Shown here piece by piece: positions 55,671 through 64,000 of a DNA stretch of 64,000 bases (within the stretch, counting starts at the first letter, position 1; each line of letters opens with the position of its first letter). The notes beneath the pieces were generated by a model. That model searched no databases, had not been told where the DNA came from, and saw only the letters and a program-made list of their open reading frames with translations. Source of the stretch: Microdochium bolleyi (lineage: Eukaryota; Ascomycota; Sordariomycetes; Xylariales; Microdochiaceae). The stretch covers positions 3,539,524 through 3,603,523 of the forward strand of contig KQ964245.1 in the NCBI GenBank assembly GCA_001566295.1. The letters are read 5' to 3'. Made by a program: the position numbers and the translations under genes.

Positions 55671-58484
55671 GTCGAAAAGTTCCCGCGGGCAACCCCTGAC
55701 ATCGGTTCCCCTCCTCCCGCCCCTGGCTTGGGCCAGACCACGAAGTCGGTGGACCTTGTGCTTCTTGAAACTGCCTAGAACCTCAGGTCGGCTATCACAA
55801 TGACGATGAGCTGACGGGCTTGCAGTTACTTACTGACAGTAGAGACATGCTGCGCGACGAGAGTGGGAAAAAGAGGGAGGGGGGGGGGCGAAATGGGAGG
55901 CGTGATCGATGACAGCTTGATCGGTAATCGGGGTGACGACAGGGTCACAGCTGTGGCTTGCACCAGGATTGCTGTCCGTATGGTGACGGGACATCCTAGA
56001 AAGTCAAGCGCCTGTGTGTTAGGTGCGTCGCCAGGTTAGCCAAGGGGCATGCTGGGATATCATGGAAGTATCGCCAGTTCGGAATCATATGCTACTGCAA
56101 CCCGGCACCTTGATGCGTGAATGTAGTTGTGGTCATTGTCGTCGATTGTTGGCGCTGGAAGCTTGAAAGAAAAGTGGGACATGGCTGGTCAACTCTTGCT
56201 TAAACGAACTTCTTGACTCAAACTCTCGCAGTCCCCACACACCCCCACCGTCACTTGAGTTGCTGCTGACACGCAGTTCTACAGTACCCGCCACCAACAA
56301 GAAGCACCCACACACTACTGCAGCATGCATGCATGTGCTCAAAGTGGCGACCGGTAAAGAATGATGACCAGTGACCATGGAGGCTCCCCACTCACTCCGT
56401 GACGGTCTAACTATCACAGACCTCACCACACTGTCCGGTGGTGTGGTAAGTGTTCCAAATGTTACAAGCGACCCTTGCCTACTATTGCCACGGGCGCGAT
56501 GACAGGTCTCGAACTACCTACCAGCAAGGGTCGAACTGGGCGAGCTGGGCAGCTGAGGGGCCCAGCAACTTGCCCGTCAACATGCAATCTACACCTGCGC
56601 TAGAGCAAAAGTCCATCCACGTCGAGGTTCTCAAAGACCGACACCAGATAGCTCGCATATGTCGGCTCCGGTGTGCAAATCGAGGAGACCCAACATTTCT
56701 AGTTGATGAGTCTAAAGCAATCCCAGGTTGGTCAGGCTGCTCTTTGCGCCTTCGGAAGATAAGTTTGGCGGCAGGTGTACTCTTCTCAGCCTGGTCAACG
56801 TACTCATCAGACTGCAGCGGGGAGTCACAGCCGGTTGTCTTAATCGATAGCTGGTGCTATGTGACTGAAACATGAAGACTTCCCATCCGGTACGGCCCAA
56901 GAAAATAGGACCTTACGGGGAAGGATTTCCAAAATGATTTGTCTTGCGAGCTGCAGCTCACCGCATGCCGTCGTGCGCGTTTTGCTCATTGCACGAGATG
57001 TACGTCATACTGACTGGGTGACTATGAGGATCGATCGAATGGGCTTCCGGAAGGGGACAGCCAATAGTGAAGCAGTGGAAGGCGTAAACGCCCTCTGCAT
57101 TGCTTCCTGTCCACAGAAAGCGTTACGTTCTGTGGTACCAGTCCTTGGGCGCGGATCGTCGCCTGCTCGAGGTCTGGTTCAGGCGCCCCAGACTGCAGCG
57201 TGAAGCTGTGGGACATCGGGACTGGACTTCCGGCCCAGAGAATAACAACAGAGGGGGCGCGTACTCTGAACTTGTTGCTGCGCCTCGGGTAGGTTACAGT
57301 GTCTTAGGCAACGTCGTCCGTGCTGTTCGGGCCTTCTCTTGAGGATCGACGTTGGATGTGGGAACCTGGCGCGGAGAAGAGAGGTCGACCGGCCAGGACG
57401 CCGCGAAGGAATCCGGCGGCGAACCGTCCAGCGCTGTACTGCCAGCGTGAATGAGAGGTACTCTGCGGGGAGTCAGCACACAAGTCGAGAACCAGGAGTC
57501 TCCCAAATGCCGGTCTGTGGGGCAGTACCGCGGTTTCGAGGTTACTGCGTAGCGATGCCCCGTTACATGAGCATGTGTCACCAGCCACCGCGACTACATC
57601 TGCCGGTGTGGAGCGTGATCGCGTGTTTCCCCACGGCTCCAGGAGGCTTCCGTGTCTGATGTTGGTGCTAATCAGAGAGCCTAGTTGCAGTAGCGAGAAT
57701 GGGACCCCGGTCCTAGCTGGGCGCGCTGGGGTGCGGTCTACGGTCGATCCAGTGAGCGCATAACATTGGGCTCCTTGCTGGACGAGCTAGCGGATGTGGT
57801 GCCGTGACCGGTCCAGTACCTGATCCGTAATCTGGAGGACCTGTGAGCCAGGAGCGTGGGCGGTGCAATGAGGCGAGAAATGACAGCGGGCAGCAAAGGT
57901 GTGCGGCGCATGTGAGATGGAGTGACGCTGTCGGCGGCGTGGTTGCCCGGATTCTTGGCCTCGGGGATGATGGCTGGAAGGGGACTGGTATGGTCGACGA
58001 CGCATCGGAGCTGGCATCTAGTCTCGGAGACCAGGGGGGCCCCTCCTGTCACAGCTCTTAAGGTATTTCCAGAAGTGTCTAGCTGGCGTCAGGGGTGGAC
58101 CCTTGATCCTGGCCGGCCTTGTTTACTGACTCTGCATGCGTCGCGATCCTGGGTTCGTGGCGGACCCCCAACGGATGCCGATCTCAGCCATGGGTTGAGC
58201 TGGCTGGGTGGACCTTGGAAAGTTCCACCGATCGGTACGTACTCCGTTCCCGAGCGGTGCTGAGGCCGAGTCATGCTGGAGAGCGAGGACCACCAAAGCA
58301 GCAGGCAGGACACAGGCACTGAGCGGCTCCTCGCTGGGGCTAGAGAGTCGCAGGAATCGGCCCAAACGTGCTAGATGTGGCTGCGACGGGTGCCGGCGTG
58401 AGGCTGTGGGGCGGGCGGCGGGGAGAGATCGCGGAGCCGAACGGACGAGAGTGCTGCCGGCCGTGTGTATGTGTGAGTGTGCGA

Positions 58485-58514
58485 GGATGGATGGATGGCT
58501 GAATGGATGGATAC
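58485..58514 (+). repeat. GGAT microsatellite
   Basis: GGAT units occur in two short blocks (about 58485-58498 and 58504-58514) split by GCTGAAT. They lie within non-coding DNA. Confidence 0.6.
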
Positions 58515-60466
58515 ACCATCTGCAAGGGCCGGACGCGATTGGGCGTGGCAGATGACATGACACGATCCTGCTGAGCTGTGCCTTGTTGGAACTGGAGCCC
58601 CGACCGATGCGGCAGTTGCCCTCCATCCATGGATGTCTGCTCCATGCAGCTGCTCCAGTCTGTGCAGCAGCTGCCCGCCAGGCGCCCTGCAATCTCGAGC
58701 TTCACCGTCTATCAACCTCAGACACCCCATCGGCCGACTCACGGCCCGTGGCCCGCCCGACAACACTCTCGGTCGTGCCTCGCTGCATGGCGACATCCTC
58801 CCGGCAAGCACCCGCCCGGCACCAGCCCTGTGCAACTTGACTTTGCCCTCTCTGCACATCAGATGAGGCCGAGCGCAGCGCGATCGGTTCCAGGATCTTC
58901 GCCGCCATGCTCCTCCATGTCCTACTCGCAACGCCGGCGCCGTGCTCGGGCGGCACTTGCTTGACCTGCTTGCTTCCCGTCACTCCGGACCAATCGCAGA
59001 CCGCGAGAGCGCCAACCTCGACAGCTCTCGACGCTGATCACGGGCCCCAGAGATGGAATGTCGGCCTTGGCTTCCGAAGCTCTCCCTAAGACGATAATGC
59101 ATGTCCAAAGTGTATGGGGTACAGCAACGGAGAGCAGCACTCGCGCCATCGATAGTCCATGATGCGATTGGATGCTCGTTCAGGCGGTCGGTCAGTTTGT
59201 GTGCTCCGACAAACGGCAAAACCCCGCCAGCAAGCCACCTGTATTGGTGCCAGTGTCTCGGGTCTCAGCTTGACAGCTCGATCTGCTGGCGAATATTGCA
59301 AGATCTGTGTAGCATACCAACTTGGCAAGCTGCATAGGACAAGGACGGCATTGTGAAGTCCAGGCGTGGATCCCACCCCTTACTCTGAATGTGAGGGCCG
59401 GCACATCCGCTCTGACCAAGAGAAAACCTCTGTCGATTCACACGGCCAAGCGATGTAACACATCTCGTCAACGAGATCGCTCCATGTATGACTAGCCAAG
59501 CAAACACCACTACACTGCTTCGCTTGCTCGTGGCGCTCGTGCGGTCTCACGAGCAGACTTTGTGGACACCATGACACGACATGTTCTCGAAGAACATCAA
59601 ACCGTTACAGAAGCACTGCAGATTACCCGACGCGTCGTGGTGGCCGTTCCATCTCGCACCATGCACAACATGGTGGCTCGAGCCAACATTGGCTACGACA
59701 CAGCTTCGAGTGCGGGGCTGCGCTGTGCACTAAGGAGTGCGGTTGAAACGCAACAAGCACGAAACAGCCGAGTCATTGTTGTTCTTCAGCGAGCGTAGCC
59801 TTCCCGGGATCTTTCGTAAATGGGCAAGCTCTGCTCTGTTGTGTTGCACCGTACCATGCTGCAGCGGTGCATCCACTGATGGCACTTTTCACGCTAATGC
59901 TTGATGTCGCCCGATGAGAGCTCAGCTCCGTGCCGACAGTTTCCTGTATATTACGCCTTATTAATCCGCCATGTACGTTTGCATTCTCCTCATTCGGAGC
60001 AAGATCTCTTACCACTGCGTAAACTCCGCAGCCCTATGGAGCGTGAGCAAGCTACTTTAGCCCACATGCGGAGTGCCAATCACCGGTTGATGAGTGCCTG
60101 TTTGGCACTGGCGCGCAGCATAATATGGCCTTGATTGATTAATTCGAGAAGTGGCCTGACTACGGTCTACGGTTCACGGTTCCCACCCCGAAGCTGTCAA
60201 TGGGCCATCCCTGCCGCCATGCTCTCCAGGTGGGAATGGGGGTTCTCGAACGGCACTGCCCTACCGGGGCCGCGCTGGGCGTGTGCGCAGTGCAAAGGCA
60301 GGCAAGGGACATCCTGGGGAGGGGGGCGTGGTTCATCCTGTCAGTGGAAGCCAAAGGAGTCCTTATGATAGAGGTGACGAGATTGTTGACATGGGTCTGT
60401 CTTGCTTGTTGTGTCTTGGCCACAAGGATGCTCCGTACGACGAAGGCAGCGACTCGTCTTCACGCA

Positions 60467-60492
60467 CCCCCCCCCAGCACCCATGGGGGGGG
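60467..60492. repeat. C9 ... G8 inverted repeat
   Basis: Nine C (60467-60475) and eight G (60485-60492) are separated by nine bases and could pair as a hairpin. Confidence 0.7.
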
Positions 60493-61211
60493 TTGAGAAG
60501 ACCCCTACGCAGTCCAGCTGCGATCCACGGTGATCTGATCGACCTCGCCTGCCTTGTTGCAACACTGCAGTCCCTGTGCTTGTACAGCCCCAGGCAGGCG
60601 GCGGCCCTGTCAGCCTGTCAGTTAGCACCCGCGATCCTAGAAAGCTCGCACATGCACGTCCCCTTCGAGCTGGGCTGCTACACAATATGCACCAAAACTG
60701 GGAGCTCTTGTTACCCCGTAATCCACACTGCGCGGGGCCGCCGCTGCCGCCGCCGCTGCGGCTCGGAGACGAGCTTCAACGACCGTCATGCGCTGGAGAT
60801 GGTGGCCCGCCGCCCAGTATGCATTGCATCCTTCGGACATGAGCATTCAATTCCCATGCCACGGGCACCGCATCGTGGTGCTGGAGCCGGGGCTGATGAG
60901 CAAAGGCGCAGTAGCACTAGGGGTCGACTCTGTACTTTGTGGGGGGTGAGAGACGCAGCAACCTCAAAGAGCGAGTAGTATGTGGTACTGTAGCCACACC
61001 ATCGCCCGGGAAACAGCGACGATGCGACTGCACTTGATTTGACACGGCGTGGCGAAACGGATGGAAAGCTTGTGGGCAGCAGGAACCTGGACTTGTCAAC
61101 TCCTGCCAGTGCAACAGTGGCGCTCCTCTGGCCTTTTCTGATGGGGACCTCATCTCCGAATGTCACGCTGCTGGGCCTCCGTCCTGCAGCGACTTGCCTG
61201 CTCGGAAATGT

Positions 61212-61233
61212 TTATATCACGAGGGTGATATAA
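61212..61233. repeat. Perfect 9 bp hairpin, 4-base loop
   Basis: TTATATCAC (61212-61220), loop GAGG, then GTGATATAA (61225-61233). The arms are exact reverse complements. It could be a dyad protein-binding site or an RNA stem. No transcript is evident. Confidence 0.7.
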
Positions 61234-63907
61234 GGGCTTCTCTACTCACGGCACTTTCCTTCGTGCGCGGCAAACTGCCTGCGACATGCCCGAGTTGTAG
61301 TTCCTGGCCCGCCACTGTGACCGGTGCTTGGTGGCGGCGGCGTGCAGAGACCAGATCCGGTATTATGCCCCGCAAGGTCATCGTATCGTCGGTGATATCT
61401 GCATGCGAGGCAAAGATCAGTGGAGGGGGTCGTGATCTGATCGGGATGGCGGTCAGAAAAGTTCCTCAGGTGTACCTGACTGTGCCTGACCCGAGCACCG
61501 GCTCCGCCAGGCTCGGGTAATAATTTAGGTTCGAGGTACCCGTTGTTTTTGACAACCAGCAGCTACCTTGGAAGCCCTTCCCTTCCCATAGGACTTTGGC
61601 TTGTGACAATGTCACAACCCTTGACGGAAATGACAACTACCCGGTAGCTTAATACTGAGCGGCAAGCAAACGCAACCACAACGCAACCCCCCCTCCGTCC
61701 ACCTCTTATTTTGCGCAAGTCCCACAAAAAAGGACGACAACCCGACCCATGCCTTCCTTTACCCGATCAGCCCTATAACACGCCTGAGTTAAGAGAAGCG
61801 GCCATGGGACGGGTCCTGCTCCCGTACTGGGGCTGCACATCAGCGTTGGAAATCATCCTGGCATCTAAGGACGCGGGCCAGGTATATCGCATCACAAGCC
61901 TAAACATACTGCGGACACACGACACGCAAGCTCCCCCGCCCCCCCACGTTGGCCCGTTGAACAAGGACGAACAGAGATCAAGATCAACATACAGTACGTA
62001 CGGAGCATATCATGAACTTGTATAGAACCAGAACCGACCTGTCACCGAGCTTCTTGTTACATGGTCGCGCCGCATCGCACCCCCCTTCCATTTTCAAACA
62101 CATGTCCGTCACAAAAATTCCCCGAGTCTCAGGGGACCACTCACATGCAGGCACGCCCCCTCTCTGCCTTGACGATCGACCGTCACAACCAAGAAAACTG
62201 GGAACTTTGTCGTTGTCGATGCAACAGCAACCACGAATTCAAGACCGCTTTCGGAAAGCTTCAGCTCGCTCAAAGCGGCTCTGTCTGCAGAAGATCCAGG
62301 GACCCTCACCCGGAAGAGAACGACAATCCACAAGGGCGGTCGCTTGGGGGACGTCATCCCCTGGTGCTATATGCTTCGGACTATCCGCGGTGTTTGTCTT
62401 TGGTGGTACGTAGGACAGCGTAGTCTCGTACCGAGCGTCGACCTCGCGAGTCGTGACCTTGGTGCTTGCCCCCTATTCACACTGGTGGACTGGACGTTGC
62501 CGTACGCGTACCACATATCCACAGCATCTCCACTTGATGTGTGTTGCGGTGGGAGACGGGACCAGCAACACGACACGACACAGCACAGGACAGCACAGCG
62601 CGAGACGACCCTCACATGCAACTCGGCCGCAGCACAGCGCAGCCGGGTCCACGGGATATTCAGTAATCATCAAGAATGCCTGCGACAATCTGACCATCAT
62701 CTACCGGCCGGGCCCAGTCCCCGCGCTGTGCCTTGTACAGGTGCCCCTCCTCCGGTCGGTACGGCCCTGTCTACGCGCGGGGACCTGCATCTGCCCAGTC
62801 CCCCCATGATCGGTGGCCAGGGACCGCCATGCCATGCGTGGCTGCCGGCCCCCGGGTGGATTTTGCGCCTCGGAAAGGAAGCAAGCAGCACGAACTGGCC
62901 AGCCACATGTCAAAAGAGTCCTTGGACCCCGTCAGTCACAAGCCTCACTGCAGACCCCCGACCGCTCTGGTCTGGCTGAGCCTTATGTGCCATTGCATGT
63001 GGCGCACCACCACCCCCGAGATTAGGAAGGCACCACAGGCGTCCATAGCAGCCTGTGATATGCCGCCGCCGCGCAGCTGAAAGAAACACACAACACATGA
63101 CATCTGGTCCCGGTATCGCTCTCCCTGGAGTGTGGCGTCGGATGCTATAGCGCACAGGGCCAGCCCGCGCAAAAACAACACGCAGCCCATATGCATGCAC
63201 TCACAGATCGGTCAAGCCATCGACATGCAAGCCCGCCCGCCTTCAGCAGCAACCGGTAGCCGGCAGGCACATTGGCGGGCTGTCCACCACCCCCCTGGAC
63301 GGCGCCACAGCAGCAGCACACACATACCCTGACGCACACACCCAAGAGTGATGAACAGCTTCGACAAGGACGCAACATCAGATGAAAATGAAAGAAGTGT
63401 GATGGCGTGCATGCATGGACATGTGCCTACGCTCCAAAGGGACAATATGCAGCGACGAAATCGACCCGACGCCATTGAGCCCATCCATGCCCACCACGGG
63501 CGCGGGCGGCGGCAGACACTGCGCACCCGATCCCCCCCCTCGAAAGCCCATGTCAAAGCTGCCACCCGCCCTCTGCACACCAAACTACACACACCGTGTA
63601 AAGCATATACGCAGGTTTACACGTATCCGAGCCTCGGGAACGGTTTGTAGTCGGGTTCCTAAAACCCGAGCTAATTACCTTACACTATATCCCCGCCCGT
63701 CTTCTCTGACGACGCCCGCCCACGCAAAAGCAAAAATGCGCCCCCTGCACCCCCCAGAAGGAAACCAGTGCTCTCGCAATCGGGAACTTCCCCCCCGCTC
63801 TCTGCTTGCAAGTGCATCGAAGCGTGCGGTGTACAGTGCGGCACAGAAATGCACGGTGGTCAAGCTTGTTCACCTGTCGAATCCGGGTGCGAGTTGGATG
63901 GCAAGGT

Positions 63908-63923
63908 GGGGGGGGGGGGGGGG
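63908..63923 (+). repeat. Poly-G tract, 16 bases
   Basis: There are sixteen consecutive G near the right edge of the window, in DNA without a supported gene. The exact length is uncertain because of slippage. Confidence 0.85.
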
Positions 63924-64000
63924 TACGGGCTATAGAGGTTAACTACGTTACCCCAATTGAGCTTAACTATTGTATGGGAAAACGGTCGGGGGTTAGTGTG

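Larger units (their letters stand above)
50254..64000. other. Gene-poor right arm, nearly 14 kb
   Basis: No exon chain, conserved domain, tRNA or transposon could be supported on either strand. Open frames are short (mostly under 130 codons) and show no family. Sequence features seen are homopolymers (G10 at 55879-55888, C9/G8 pair at 60467-60492, G16 at 63908-63923), a GGAT microsatellite, a 9 bp hairpin, and imperfect CA/ACGAC repeats near 62563-62607. Base composition is not strongly AT-rich, so it does not look like heavily RIP-mutated repeat DNA or a typical AT-rich centromere. Two adjoining minus-strand frames at 54572-55670 are the only coding candidates. Confidence 0.5.

Noticed and set aside
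60283..60978. 231-codon plus-strand frame
   Set aside because: Low-complexity, Arg/Ser/Pro-rich with no domain; overlaps other open frames in GC-rich DNA.
63924..64000. Possible telomere or chromosome end
   Set aside because: No TTAGGG repeats are present; the window simply ends in unremarkable sequence.

Overview
The window looks like chromosomal DNA from a filamentous ascomycete, probably a Sordariomycete. Genes lie on both strands and are broken by short introns of about 50-260 bp with GTNNGT donors, CTNAC-like branch sites and CAG/TAG acceptors. The coding regions are GC-rich. The conserved set is typically fungal: Nup82, APC3, carboxypeptidase Y, a Cas1p-type acyltransferase, histone H4 and the 25-residue Rpl41. 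I could support about twenty protein-coding genes by joining exons by eye. I found no rRNA, tRNA, CRISPR array or intact transposon.

Left part (1-11.1 kb): the 3' end of an isocitrate lyase/PEP mutase-family enzyme; RPA49 (RNA polymerase I subunit); the tiny spliced gene RPL41; an FHA-domain protein kinase of the Chk2/Mek1 class with an in-frame TAG in its activation segment; a divergent branch-point-binding protein (SF1/BBP-like) with no zinc knuckles; and a 500-residue protein whose C-terminal half resembles a chymotrypsin-fold (PA-clan) protease with Cys at the nucleophile position. Then come 3.5 kb of GC-rich DNA without a supported gene.

Middle (14.5-30 kb): a small Ser-rich protein, RPS18 and SDO1 (SBDS) tail to tail, vacuolar carboxypeptidase Y, a Cas1p-like O-acetyltransferase with an N-terminal GDSL-type domain, and a poly-Gln protein of unknown function.

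Dense housekeeping block (30-46 kb): NUP82 and CBC2 (nuclear cap-binding small subunit) share a divergent promoter. They are followed by mitochondrial ribosomal protein mL60 (MRPL31) divergent from TRS20 (TRAPP), a solo histone H4, APC3/CDC27 divergent from SND2 (TMEM208), a DUF3605 protein, and NADH-cytochrome b5 reductase. At 48.2-50.25 kb lies an unrecognised, mostly disordered protein with an RVRF (PP1-docking-like) motif.

Right arm (50.25-64 kb): nearly 14 kb in which I can support no conserved gene, only two doubtful minus-strand frames, homopolymer tracts and short repeats. The genes do not form one pathway, although several serve ribosome production (RPA49, RPL41, RPS18, SDO1, MRPL31) or nuclear RNA handling (the BBP-like gene, CBC2, NUP82). 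I did not find a clear new multi-gene system. The best leads are the zinc-knuckle-less BBP paralogue, the cysteine PA-clan-like protein beside it, and the interrupted FHA kinase.
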